A stretch of 64,000 bases of DNA. Origin: Alopecurus myosuroides. Lineage: Eukaryota > Streptophyta > Magnoliopsida > Poales > Poaceae. The position numbers and the translations under genes are program-made. Location of the stretch: positions 292,750,660-292,814,659 of the forward strand of contig CM054060.1 of the NCBI GenBank assembly GCA_028641055.1, in the 5' to 3' direction. Numbering within the stretch: position 1 is the first letter of the stretch; each line of letters starts with the position of its first letter. This document shows, piece after piece, positions 33,631 through 44,952 of this stretch. The notes beneath the pieces were generated by a model, which saw nothing but the letters and a program-made list of their open reading frames with translations, was not told the DNA's origin and ran no database searches.

Positions 33631-34213
33631 TCACATGTTGACATGGGATAAGCGGCGATACCACAACCACCCCACGTCCGCTTTTCCGAAAAGACACATT
33701 GCTTGAGAGTTGGTAGACTTCAAAAATTCCACCAGGAACAACTCATTTTCAACGTGACCCACGTATGCGACGTCAAGAGTCTTGCTCCTCAAAAGGACCA
33801 CAATATCAGGATCAAAGAAGACGGAGAAACTCATCTTCCCTAATGAACCAAGGGATTCAACAGGCATGACGTCCACCATAGTGATATCAGGAGCAATCAC
33901 AACCTTGCCAAACCCCGATACCTTAGACTTGGACTTGTCTCCATAGCTGAAGGTTGCATGAATATCATTTGGGCGCAACTCCGTCACAAGTTCTTTGCTT
34001 CCGGTCATATGACTAGTGCATCCACTATCAATTATCCATTTAGACCCACCGGAAGCATAGTCCTCCGAGGCCTTAGCCATGAAGCACTTGGCATTTGGGT
34101 TAGGATGATTCTCATTGGGGGATTGGAATAGAGATGGAGATGATGGAGTAGAATCAATAGCAAGAGCGGCCACTTCACTTGAAGTTTATTCTTCATCATC
34201 ACTATCAGAATCA
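33631..34213 (-). pseudogene. Copia protease and GAG-pre-integrase region
   Basis: The protease has the active site WIIDSGCTSHM with D-S-G. The GAG-pre-integrase segment WLWYRRLSHVNM lies before a stop at 33631 that interrupts the zinc-binding region. Two further stops (34219 and about 34185) separate this frame from gag. Confidence 0.85.
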
Positions 34214-34218
34214 TATTC

Positions 34219-35566
34219 CTATTGAGTCACTAGCACAAACTTTGTGGGAGATTTCTTGTTGAATGGTTTCTTCTTGAAATGAGGTTTCTTGTAGTCAACC
34301 TTGGACTTCTCCTTGTGAATGAGCTTGCCACCATAGATTTCCCTATTTTCATAGGGACACTCCGCAATGAAATGGTGCTTATCTTGACAATTGAAGCAAA
34401 ACCTCACTCGTTGAGTCCCATCATTTCCATAGCGAGACTTGGTCTTATCCTCAACATATTTCTTGGCCTTGGGAGGATTCCTCCAAAACTTTTGCACGGT
34501 AAGAGCAATGATATCCTTGAGCATGGGATCATATTCTTGATCCTTCAATGGAGCCAACTCCTCATGGCTCTCTTCTTCATGCTCAACCTCTCTTGACACA
34601 ACCTTGGCCTTCAAAGCAACGGATGCCCATTTGTGCATTCCTATGGCCCTTGCACGGTTGTCAAGAGCATTCTTGGTTTGCACTTGATAGGAGAACATCT
34701 CTTGGATAACTTGGGTTGAGGTCAAAGAAGCAAAGTCATGTCTTCCTTGAATGCTCTTCAAGTCAGCGGGCTCAAATGGCATGAGAGCAATCGTGTACTT
34801 CCTTTTGATCCAAGCATCATCAATGTACTTGGCACCAACATTGGAGAATGCGGTGGCAAGAGTCTTGAGCCACATGGTTCTCTCCATCATGCATATAGAA
34901 CCCTTCGGCCTCATTGTTCAAGGAATCATACATATTCCTTTGCATGCTCTCATTTCCCACAAACATGACGACAAGAGCGTCCCATGTTTCCTTGGCGGTG
35001 GAATATTGTTGAAGATGCGGCATGTGGTTAGGACCCACGGCTTGTTGAAGAATTGACAAGGCGGTGTAGTTGAGTTGAAAATCTACGACTTCTTTTCTTG
35101 TTAGGTTCTTGGGGTCATGAGGCTTGTATCCATCACGAGTGACCCTCCAAAGCTCTATACAAGAAGAGTTCAAGTGAGTCTCCATGTAATATTGCCATTC
35201 ACGAAAAGAAAAGGCATCAATTTTAGGTGGATCTCCCCTAGGAATTATATGAGGATGTGGGACGGGAGGATCGGGAGAATAACGTCCTTTGACGGAGTGA
35301 TATTCTTCCTCTCCTTCCATACCCTTCTCGGTGGAGTTTTCGGCGGAAGCATTTTTAGATGGATCACCATCGTCCCCTTTATTGGCGCCCTCCGGAGGAG
35401 ATGAACCGGTGACCTCCGGTCCTTTGGCTTTCAAGAGTTGCATCAACACTTGACGCAACTCATCGATTTTGGTCTCCATGGATGAAGTCAATGAATTTTT
35501 CAACTCATTGAGATCATTCATAGATACCGGCGCCACGGAACCGGTGGTCTCCGTCTGATCGACCAT
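34219..35566 (-). pseudogene. Copia gag, frameshifted
   Basis: The first frame (34820-35566) starts MVDQTETTGSVAPVS. It carries an N-terminal coiled-coil-prone segment, a charged linker and the copia capsid core (AFSFREWQYYMETHLNS, LSILQQAVGPNHMPHLQ, KETWDALVVMFVGNESM). Around 34870-34900 the reading shifts into the second frame (34219-34914), which ends with a zinc knuckle CFNCQDKHHFIAEC (C-x2-C-x4-H-x4-C) and a lysine-rich tail. It forms the capsid and binds RNA. Copy 1 lacks a 12-base in-frame stretch that copy 2 has (four residues). Confidence 0.88.
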
Positions 35567-35608
35567 ACTTAAACTCTTAGGCGGTTAAGCCCGATAGAAG
35601 AGTCGAGG

Positions 35609-35620
35609 CGCTTATACCAA
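35609..35620 (-). other. Primer binding site of the copia element
   Basis: One base inside the 5' LTR the minus strand reads TTGGTATAAGCG. It matches the initiator-tRNA-Met PBS TGGTATCAGAGC at 10 of 12 positions if aligned from TGGTAT. Confidence 0.7.
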
Positions 35621-35621
35621 T

Positions 35622-37004
35622 TGAAAGTATAGTATGGGCACCTAGAGGGGGGTGAATAGGTGCTACGACCAATTTTAATTTTTCTTTAAGATTAGGCTTG
35701 ACACAGAGGTAAATTCTCTAGATAGTGCAACTAAGGTGAACGAGATATGACAAGGATAGCAATTAATGCAACTAGTACAACAATAAATGCTACACAAGTG
35801 AGTAAAAGATAAGGGAACGAGATAACCGATAGGAGGCACGCAGAGACACGATGTATTTCCGAGTTCCTCCTTGTAAAGGGAGTACGTCTCATTGGAGGGG
35901 TGTGAGCTCGCCATAAAGGCCTACTCAATGCCACAAAGGCCTCACCCTATTCTCCGATGAACCCCGCCACAAAGTCCTAGTTCACCTTCCACTATTGATC
36001 CCCTTCGAGGCGGGAATCGAGTCCTTTACAAACAAGTTTGGGGCACACACCCACAACCAAATTGGGGGCTCCCAACACTCACAAATCACCAAGAGTAGCA
36101 AGAAGTCTAGGTTCTCCACAAGAGGAAACCCTACGAAAAGATCCCTCAAGCAAATGAGAGGGGAAATGAAATCCGGTTGGTGAAAACGTAGATCGGGGCC
36201 TTCTCCTTCAATCCTCCAAAGATCAAGGCTTTTGGGTGGAAGGATTTGGAGATCTAGCAAGGTGGGTGAGCTCTAGCAATGGTGAGATCTATTATGGATG
36301 AGCTAGCTGGAGGTAGGTGGTGGAGAGGGGGTACTTATACCCCTCATAAAGTTTAGAGCCGTTGGAGATATTTCTGCCTAAAGGCCGGAGACTCCGGTCT
36401 GAAGTTTTTCGCAGACCACCAGTCCGGAGACTCCGGACAGTCTCCGGTATCAATGCAGCGGGCGACACCACTTTCTCCACCTTCATAATCTTCAGGAAAT
36501 CATCAGTCCGGAGACTACGGTCTGGTGGATCGGAGACTCCGGTCTTGTCTTGCCGCCTGAGCCCTGAGTGTGTCTGTGGTCTTTCGAGAGAAGAAGGTAA
36601 CAGCCACACTGGAGACTCCGGAGAGTCCCCGGTAAGTCTCCGAACTGGGTACCGCAGGCGACACCAGATGAACTCAGCCAGATTCTTCAAAGGAAAAGCC
36701 CACACCGGAGACTCCGGTGTATCTCCGATAAGTCTCCGGTCTGGGTACCGCGGGCGACACCAGAAATCCAGAGAACCAAGCCTGGTGAATTTCTTCACAC
36801 CGGAGACACCGGTCTGGGGACCGAAGACTCCGGCCTGGAATAAATTCCAGCATAATTAATTCCTGGAACTTTGCATCTTTTTGTAACTCACTACCACCAT
36901 ATCAAATATGTTGTTTAGGCCCTGAAAAACATCAACACACTTAAGGATACATGTGTTGTTAACAAACACCAAAACAAGATGATTTAAGCGCGTTTGCACT
37001 TTCT
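35622..37004 (-). repeat. 5' LTR of the copia element
   Basis: 1,383 bp. The first base on the minus strand is A instead of T (position 37004). The TATA box reads TATAAGTA (complement of 36332-36339), weaker than in the 3' LTR. The CCGGAGACTCCGG array is present at 36380-36840. Confidence 0.93.
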
Positions 37005-37009
37005 CCTTT

Positions 37010-38898
37010 GTGTGTGAAGATACCATCATCTTAGATTGATGGTTCCCTTGACCATGTGCCATTATTACTCTCCTTCCCCATTTTACTCGGTGCATGGGAC
37101 GGTTGGAAAAGATGAACGACTACTCTCTCTAGCACCAGAAGGTCGTGTCTCATCCAGATGTCCTCTGCTATGAATACATCATCCACCTTGACCTCGTGAA
37201 GGATTGGAACATCTATGAGGATAGTCCACCTAGATCATACCTAAGAAATGTTGTCATCTTTTGCGAAATTTGATGTGCGTATCTATCCTATGGTCTATCC
37301 CTTCAGGTCAGGGTGACTGATTTCATGTAATTGCGTCATAGTAGGGGAAGTAGATGTTGTGGTGGCTCTTCTGTGACTCGGATCAACGCCCTCGTGATGG
37401 AAACTGCCGTTAGAAATAGGGGTGCCACATTTTAGTCCACATTACTAGTAATGGGATTTGGTAAGGCGGAAAGGGCCATCACTCCTCCTCCAAGCATGGG
37501 CACATTGTGCCACCGTTGTCGTGCCACGGTGGGTGGACATAATTGGAAAGAATACCATCCAAGGTGAGGAGGACCAGCACAGCTGATCCCTACATTCACT
37601 CTCTCTGTCATTGCCACTTAGGGGGCATGTGATGCACGACTTTTTAGGACCCCTCAATCCTAGGCCAATTTTTTGCATGATCCCATTTTTATTCATAAAC
37701 CCATGCTTCCTTGGGATTATTGCAATAACTGAGGCATGTGAACCCCGTGGACTCGCTCGATGAGCTCTTCTAGATGGTGGTCAACACTCTACTCTTGAAG
37801 TTTGTGTAGATGCACTCCATGCTCCGAGAGTTCACGGTTGCCATGACCTTTCTTGCATAGTCATTAACTTTCTTGTGAACGATATTGTCTGACGCGAGTG
37901 AGGATAGGCGTATTGATGAGGAGTCATCCTAGTCAGCAACCTTCAAGGAGATTTTTGGTGCTATGTATTGAGGCCTTGTGACCTATGCAAAATCAAGGGT
38001 TGGGTCTTGGCGTGTGGAAGGTGACTCATTCTTAACTTCTCCACTCCTTAGAACATTTTTATAGTCCATCTTCACAATATCGCGCACAAAGTCCGAAGTT
38101 TTGACATCTTATCTGATAGATAAATTCAGGATGTCATTCTTCATGGAATTTTTGTGGCGCCTTTTCCATTCATATCTCTCTCGTCCTCACCACCACTAAC
38201 CAATACGACATGCGCATTTCCGTTCGCGGCATCTTGACTCCCGATTGATGTTCCTCATAAGAGTGTTGGTTTACAAACAACTCACAACATTGATGACCAG
38301 GCCATTCACTATGACGATGATGATTCTATGTACAATAGTGGCATGGTCACAGATATTTCACATTGTTTTTACGTTAGGTCTCCATATAGACCTTCTACAA
38401 AAAAAAATTGACGTTGGTATGTTAGTCTACTTTAGTTTTGTTGACATGCGATTGGATAACTAGGTGGACTTTTTGGTGCTATTTATGGTGGCTGCCACCC
38501 CGGAATACTAGTCCATTTATACATAATGGTAAATCGGGCTCTTATACTATCATCAATTCCATAAATCCATACAAATACAAGATATTTAATCCTTAACCGA
38601 TCAAGATGAAGACTCTAAATACGAATATGAGACCCTAAAAGACTAATGTAGGGCCCAAAGCGATGAATATGTTATGATGCCCCTAGATTATTTTCATGGA
38701 TTAACGAAAATGTGCGAGAGCTCTATTTGCCTTTTTCATGGTGTAGCTTATTTTACAAATTTCTAGTCATTTTTATTTAGTGTGTCTCAATTGTGTTCTA
38801 GATGGCAACACTACCTTCAACTTCCTTCAATGGAATGTTTGGGTTAATAATAAACCAGACCTCAAGCATTGGTATGCGATATGGCCTTTGCAGCCTAA
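37010..38898. other. Target DNA right of the copia element; high-divergence tract between copies
   Basis: No recognised gene. 37198-38735 differs from its partner 47938-49460 by many substitutions and several indels, in contrast to the nearly identical flanks. It may be the 5' half of the LINE remnant that becomes readable at 38899. Confidence 0.4.
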
Positions 38899-40450
38899 AC
38901 CTTAGTCATATATCTTCAGGAAACCAAATTGGCATCCATTGATTCAAATCAGGGGGCTATGAGACGTGATTGTTTCTTCATCCTTCTGTTGGTAAATAGA
39001 GAAGGAATTATGACTTCTCTTATGTTCTGGGAAGGCGGCATCACTGCCATTGACTAGCTATGAGCCCCGTTACATCATTGTGTGCATCACTCTACTAGAT
39101 TCGAGCATGTATTTTCTCCTCTGTAAATTTTGTGGTCCATCTAAGGACATTAAGAGGATGGGATTTATTTACGAGCTTAAGAATATTCCGCTCCAATATC
39201 CAATGCCATGGCTTATTGTAGGAGATTTAACCTAATTTATGAGGTCCAACACAAAGTTAAGTTTAGTCTCAACCGAAGGCTCACACAACACTTCAATCAG
39301 TAAGAGATTAGTAAAATTCGATGCAAAAACAGAGTGCACAATTGGAACAGTGATCCTAAAATCATACATGCGTCAAGCTTGAACATGTGTTGTTCAATGG
39401 TTCTTGGAATACCATGTTTTATCCTTCACCCTTCAGGATATAAACATCCCATTCTTACCAATTCGCATGCTCCTCGTGAACCTATCATGATTGCCACACA
39501 GAGTTATCTAGGTTTCTCTTCACATACTTCTTTACATGGCACCCGATTCCTTATGATATGGTTGTGTTGTCAAAGGAATGAGTCAATTTCTACTAGGAAT
39601 CCCACGCTCGTATCTGAAGCAAGCTAATGGTATCTAGATCAAGTTCCACCATTGTGACAGTGGGTGACTTGGAACTTTTTCAATGATTGTATACAGTTCC
39701 ACATTTCTCAAGAAGTGATTTGTGTATAGATGTTTCCTAAGCGAGGAGATTTCTCACTTCGGCGATTTCTATGTTAGAAGGATATTAATGTAGCGCATGC
39801 TCGGCTTGATGCTGATCGAATAATCCGTTCAGTGTAAATCCTAAAAAAAAACTTGGCTGACAAGGGCGAAAACAACACTTGTCTCTTCCATCTCAATATC
39901 AATGGTTGTCATATGAAATTTTATCCACAACCTTCGGTGCAAGTCCAGAATCCATGTCATTAGTTCTGACAAAGAGAAGGTTTTGTTCGACCAGTTTGCT
40001 GAGGTCATGAGTAGGAAGGTGGACGGATCATGTGCCATGATCTTGTACTCTCTGCGGATTCCCTGAAGTGATGTCTTTAGCCTTCACAATCCTTTCTCGG
40101 TCACGGGTATCTTCTTCATATCGTGCTGACAAACTATTACTAGTGACATTATTGATTTCTCGCATCACTCATACCATATGCATACAAGTGATTTAAATTT
40201 GCTCAATTGCTTGTTGGTCTGCCTTCTTCCTAAGAACAACTAGCCCAACATGGCGAAGACCTATCACCCCATAAGTTAAACTCACACATTGGTTAAATTT
40301 ATCTCCATGTGGCTTGTGATGTGCTGCGCGTCACACATGGACCAGCTCATATCGGCTTTGCGGATTTTATTTTTGAAGTACAAATGCAACAATGAAAATA
40401 CCCTTTTCGTCCAACGGAATGTGGAGAGTGAGTGGTTTCCACCTTGATGT
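38899..40450 (+). pseudogene. L1-type LINE remnant (endonuclease and start of RT)
   Basis: A plus-strand frame gives YLQETKLASIDS (the LQETK motif of plant L1 endonuclease), then CGPSKDIKR-x-GFIYELKNI and PWLIVGDL, the D of the GDFN motif region. Further on, FHLNINGCHMKFYPQ matches the linker before RT, and at about 40250-40400 TYHPIS and LVKFISMWLVMC match the RT start (YRPISL). Stops and frame changes are frequent, so it is a dead fragment. 3' parts of RT are absent or unreadable. Confidence 0.55.
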
Positions 40451-41051
40451 GTGAGGAGTGAGGAATATAATTTTTCACTTAGCAATATTTTAAAATCTCC
40501 GTTTACATCAAGTACACATATTGTTAGAGCTTTTTCCCATGATTCGATGTGGAACTCACCAAAAGGTCTAAGAAAATTATCCTTTTGATTCATTTTCCAA
40601 AATTTTATGGATCACGTTTGAAATTTTCAAGTGGTACGTGGGGCTAAAACTAGTTCAACACTAAATTGTGAATTCATTGGTCCAAAACACACTAGGGGGC
40701 CTAGGTTTCCATTCACATGGTCCATTCAGTACACATGCACCTCATGACACGTGTGGATTCCATCTAATTATGTTATCGACAGACATATAAATGCCACAAG
40801 ATATAGTGCATGTCCTTATCAATATCTATATCTATGGTGCACACAAAGATATAAACTAGCTAGCCCTTGAAATGCATTTTTAGAACTTCATATTACATCA
40901 TTATATAAATACATAATTCATGAGAGGTCCAAAAAAAAAAAACATACTATAATATATGAGGTGGAGAGGATTGAGTGCCCATTCACACAAATTTAGTGTT
41001 CATCTTTCCTCGGATTGATCTTATGCATGCATAGCTAAAATTAATTGTTTA
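40451..41051. other. AT-rich DNA, nothing recognised
   Basis: Short frames only; a poly(A) run at about 40931-40941. Repeated in copy 2 at about 51175-51775. Confidence 0.4.
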
Positions 41052-41396
41052 GAGCATGTACACTGGATGAAGTAAGTCTTCCCTTACAATTGATATGTGG
41101 GACTTTTTCTTGTGTTTGCAATGAGAGACAATGAAGAGAGAGAAGGTTGTCTTCCCATAACTAAGGAATGATCTCTTATATTTTAATAGAAAACTATTTT
41201 TTTCCATTATATGACATGTCTTCCCTTGCTTGCCATTTTCGAATATAATTTTTCGTTTAGGAGACATGTGATGGATTAATTATCAGATACATATATATTA
41301 TATAAGAGATAATTCATTATACAACATGTTCTTGTCTTCTCTAGTTTACGTGCAATGATAACAAGAAGATTGCCTTCTCTACCATTGTATATGGCC
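41052..41396. mobile_element. Tourist-type MITE
   Basis: Flanked by TTA on both sides (41049-41051 and 41397-41399). The left end is GAGCATGTACACTGG and the right end, reversed, GGCCATATACAATGG, matching inverted repeats of the Tourist type. 345 bp, no coding. Its copy in the second duplication unit is at 51776-52120. Confidence 0.8.
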
Positions 41397-41399
41397 TTA

Positions 41400-42669
41400 G
41401 AGGTGATCCATTAGTCTAGATTATCTTGTTTGTGCATTCTTTAGGATATACCACTCTACTTTACAATAGATAGTGCTATCCTAAAGATGCATACACCGAA
41501 CAATGCCAACATCTATAATTATATTCTAATAGTTGTGGTATTGGTCCACATCCCCTCCTTTTTTTTGCACTTGCGGGGAAATATAGCAACAGATTTTGCA
41601 CCAATAGCGGAATTTGCAAAAAGGATATGTGCATATGAATGTTGGGATAACGACCAATGCATATACCACATACATACAACAAAGAGGCGTAGTGGGAGGA
41701 GCACAGATGCAACCGAGAACAAACAGTTTAGTGGCATTACATATTTTGTGTATTTACATGTCTACCCCCTCCATTTCTAAAAGTAAGGCGTGTTTTCTTC
41801 GGTAAGATAAGTCGTTGACCAACAATTGCTCAATAACTAAAAGTTTTATATGACATGAAATTTGTTTCACTAGATTCATTTTCAAAAATAATTTGTTAAT
41901 GTAGCAATTTTGTATCACATAAATTGCATAATAAAAGAGCAATTGTTAGTCAAACGCATGTCTTAGCAAAATAAAAAATATCTTAGTCACCGGAACAAAG
42001 GTTTTGTTTATTACATACTGAAAATTCACACACTAGCCGACTCCCTAGAAATCTTGTGGGGACAAAGTATAACTGCTTAGATAAGATCAAAACTTCCCAA
42101 TATCAGGTTGTTCAATTATGTAGTTTAATATGCATTGCGAGCCATATCATATTGGTTTTGAATCCATTTGTTTTCCCTCTTTGTTTCTTTTTAGCATATT
42201 GAACGATTTTTAGTTTGCTAAGTGCACATACTCTCTGTTTTTTTTAGTATATTGAATGATTTTTAGTTTGCTAAGTGCACATACCGTGCACAGGGCGACC
42301 AACACACAAGTCTTCTCGTGGTCGTTGTTTGCCTTCATTCGGCACTTCCCTCTCTAATTCTTCCTCCCTAAATTTAGGTTAAAAACACGGTGAGGTTTGA
42401 TATAATATTAGGCAGAAAATTGTGTTGGTAAAATGTCTAATCGGATTTATATTTGAAATTTTGACCTAACACTAGTACATCGCATAAACAAAAATAACGA
42501 ATTCATTTCCATCAGATTACATCAATCCACTAAAATGTCACTGTAACATGATGCATCAAAACTGCAGGGTTTGCTTTACCCGTGAAACGATTCCGAACAG
42601 GAATGAGATGCATTAACGCGAATTGTTTTGACAATCTGATCCAAGTTAAATGGTGACAGGCCAGAGTAT
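41400..42669. other. AT-rich DNA with a possible degenerate MITE and a 53-bp direct repeat
   Basis: 41761-41990 begins TACCCCCTCCATTTCTAAAAG like a Stowaway end and may be a decayed MITE, but the other end is unclear. 42190-42231 and 42243-42284 are direct repeats (AACGATTTTTAGTTTGCTAAGTGCACATAC and variant, period 53). No gene seen. Confidence 0.4.
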
Positions 42670-42965
42670 TAAGAGCAAGTACAATAAGCTTATGTAAGCG
42701 GGTTATAAGGAGTAGAATAATATTTGTGCGATGACATGGAAGAGAGAGGAGAGGAGAGAGGAGAGAGAAGAGGAGTGGGCTCTCATGCAAGAGCTAGCTG
42801 GAGCACGTGCTCCTAGGAATGTTGTGAGAGTGGGAGGTGGGCCATATATCAATAAAGTAACACCTTTTTATACCTCACTATTGTACATGTTGGCTATAGG
42901 TGACATGGCAATTTCTTGTAGCCGGCTGCTAGCTCTACTATTGAAATTGATGTGAGTGTTGGTTG
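42670..42965. mobile_element. Tourist-like MITE, right end degenerate
   Basis: The left end GAGCAAGTACAATAAGC follows TTA. The inside has a long GA-rich tract (42738-42775) and the phrase CCGGCTGCTAGCTCTACTATTGA that grass Tourist elements carry near their right end. The final TIR is not recoverable, probably because the Harbinger insertion or decay removed it. Copy at 53394-53689. Confidence 0.5.
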
Positions 42966-43257
42966 TCAGGCTGGTGCCAATGCACCACGCACTATTCACG
43001 GGCTATAGCCCCGCCACGTCACCTTTTTTCACCACTCTCACGCCACTCTCACGGCACGGTGCCAGTGCACGGGCTATAGCCCGGGCTATAAGATTCTCTC
43101 TCTGCCACATCAGCTTTTCTCTCTCCTCCACGTCAACACATATTTTGAAGATTAAAAACGTTGCAAATAATAGAAGAAATTATTTTATTCAACTAAAATT
43201 GTACCGATTACATAATAATAAATAAAAATTACATAAAAAATGAGAAAATTACATAAT

Positions 43258-44523
43258 CTAGTTTTGATGAGCCCACACATGCTCAATCAAATCCTGCTGG
43301 AGCTGTGTATACATCGGCGAGTCCTGCATTTCGTTGTCCATCTGAATCCTTGCTGCTAGGCTTGGTGGTGCATTGGTATGTATTGGAGGGCCGACGTTGC
43401 TCGCAACTGTCTCATAGCTGTTCTCCAAATTGGTACCACGCTCATCGTCGATGATCATGTTGTGCAGAATGACACATGCACGCACGATCAACCCAAGAGT
43501 GCGCATGGAGTAGGAGCGTCCGGGAACTGCTAAAATGTTGAACCTAGACTTCAACACTCCAAATGCACACTCCACATCTTTGCGCCAACACGATTGAGCA
43601 GCAGTGAAGACACGTTGCTTGTCACTTTGTGGAAGAGTAACACCCTTCATGAACACCGGCCAGGAGGGGTAGATGCCGTCGGCAAGGTAGTAACCCCAGT
43701 TGTACTGGTGTCCATTCACCGTGAAGTTCACTATGGGTGCTTCTCCTCTAAGCACATCCGTGAACAATGGCGACTGATTGAGCACATTGATGTCGTTGTT
43801 GGACCCGGCGACTCCAAAAAAAGCATGCCAGATCCAACGATCATACGACGCAACGGCTTCTAAGATTATGGTAGGGTGTTTGATGTCTCCCCTTGTGAAC
43901 TGACCGGCATGCGCAACTGGGCAGTTCCTCCACTGCTAATGCATGCAATCTATGCTCCCTAGCATTCCCGGAAAGCCGCGCTCCTCGGCTTTCGCTAACA
44001 GACGCTGAGTATCCGCGACGTTAGGTCGACGGCAAAACTCTTCCCCGTAACAGTCGATGATGCCCTCACAGAATTGATCTAGACAGTCTGACGAAGTTTG
44101 TCTAGCTAACTTAAGCCACTCATCTATCGTATCAGCACTGGATCCATAAGCTAACAGACGCAACGCCGTAGTACACTTTTGTAGCGGAGAAAAACCCGTA
44201 CGGTTCAGAGCATCAACTCTTTGGGTGAAATACGGAGAGTATTCACCCAATCTATCCACAATGCGTAGAAAAAGGGATCGCCTCATCCAATACCTTCGCC
44301 GGAAGAAGCTCGGAGGATAAGCGCAGTTGGGGGCGAAGTAGTCGTCGTAGAGCCGCTCGGCGGCGCCAACACGATCACGCCTGATGAACTGTCGACGGCG
44401 CCGCGGCGGTCTTGGCACCGCTTGGAGCGCCGCCTCGTACTCGGCCTCCATTGCCGCCTGCATTGCGGCCACCATCTCACCCTCCAGTCCCTCGCTCGAA
44501 TCGCTGCTGCTTGACGAAGACAT
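43258..44523 (-). pseudogene. Harbinger transposase with one nonsense codon (copy 1)
   Basis: A single frame of 421 codons, interrupted once by TAG at 43936-43938 right after GSIDCMH, where the family normally has Trp. Start chosen at 44523 (MSSSSSSDSSEG): a minus-strand TATA box CTATAAATACC at about 44597-44607 lies about 80 bases upstream, so the earlier in-frame ATG at 44586 would be at or before the transcription start. Visible parts are an acidic/serine head, an RRRRQFIRRDR patch, FRRRYWMRRSLFLRIVDRL, and a DDE_4 nuclease core with D in GSIDCMH, D in SNNDINVL, and E in DVECAFGVLKSRF. The DNA cut-and-paste nuclease acts in the nucleus, usually with a Myb-like partner ORF; none is seen here. 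Confidence 0.88.
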
Positions 44524-44596
44524 GGCGTCGAGAGGGTGGAAATGAAGAGTAGAGAGGATGAAGTTGGTGTGGAATGAGTGCAGCATATGAGGGGGT

Positions 44597-44607
44597 ATTT
44601 ATAGGAG
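44597..44607 (-). promoter_or_regulatory. TATA box of the Harbinger transposase (copy 1)
   Basis: The minus strand reads CCTATAAATACC upstream of the transposase ATG. The identical box in copy 2 is at 55321-55331. Confidence 0.6.
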
Positions 44608-44675
44608 GGATCAGCTGAAAATTTCAAAATTTTCGAATTTTTTTTCAGATTTTTTTGACAGCAACGGTAACCCCT

Positions 44676-44726
44676 AACGGCTAGCTGACGTGGACCAATA
44701 GGGGGGCGCCACGTCAGCTAGCCGTT
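44676..44726. repeat. Perfect 18-bp inverted repeat upstream of the transposase (copy 1)
   Basis: Arms AACGGCTAGCTGACGTGG (44676-44693) and its exact reverse complement (44709-44726), loop 15 bp. Each arm contains the ACGTGG/CCACGT core of plant G-box-like bZIP sites. It sits about 70 bp upstream of the TATA box. The same repeat is in copy 2 at 55400-55450. Confidence 0.85.
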
Positions 44727-44806
44727 GGCCCCCAACGGCTACCCCCTACCGCCCCGCCCTCTCGCCCGGGCCGGCCAACGCCCCGCCCCTCCCTCTCGCC
44801 CTCTCG

Positions 44807-44826
44807 CCCCCCCCCCCCCCCCCCCC
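44807..44826. repeat. Poly(C) run, copy 1
   Basis: 20 C residues within a CTCGCCC-rich region of the Harbinger 5' end. The homologous run in copy 2 (55537-55568) has 32. Confidence 0.85.
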
Positions 44827-44952
44827 TCTCGCCCCGGGCCGCTGCTACCGCCCCGCCTACGCGGGCGGGAAGCCGGGCGATAGGGCCCTGTCGCCGGGCG
44901 CCAGCGCCACCGCCCGGCGCCTCGCTCCCGCCCCCCGTCTCGCCCCCTATTC

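Larger units (their letters stand above)
26562..37004 (-). mobile_element. Complete Ty1/copia retrotransposon with accessory 3' ORF, 10.4 kb
   Basis: LTRs at 26562-27960 (3' LTR) and 35622-37004 (5' LTR) in direct orientation, with TG...CA ends apart from one substitution at 37004. It is flanked by the 5-bp target duplication CCTTT (26557-26561, 37005-37009). On the minus strand the order is LTR, PBS, gag, protease, integrase, RT, RNase H, accessory ORF, polypurine tract, LTR. Integrase before RT identifies copia. The coding region has several frameshifts and stops, so it is not autonomous. The accessory ORF between pol and the 3' LTR recalls the SIRE/Maximus lineage, but I do not claim that placement. 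The 5' half of this element is repeated at 44948-47751 by the local tandem duplication. Confidence 0.93.
34214..44947. repeat. Tandem duplication, copy 1 (10,734 bp)
   Basis: Matches 44948-55652 base for base over most of its length. It contains copia gag and 5' LTR, target DNA with the LINE remnant, a Tourist MITE, a second MITE, and most of a Harbinger transposon whose right end is missing here. Offset is 10,734 bp at the left end, 10,746-10,747 after a 12-base indel in gag, and 10,724 from about 38700 to 44800. Confidence 0.95.
42969..44947 (-). mobile_element. PIF/Harbinger transposon, copy 1, right end lost
   Basis: The left TIR GGCTGGTGCCAA begins at 42969 after TCA (42966-42968). The transposase is on the minus strand. 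The promoter side is cut at the duplication junction 44948, so this copy lacks its second TIR and cannot transpose as a unit. The complete version is 53693-55716. Confidence 0.8.

Noticed and set aside
36380..36840. CRISPR-like array of CCGGAGACTCCGG repeats
   Set aside because: Plant retrotransposon LTR; units are short, irregularly spaced and imperfect, with no cas genes.
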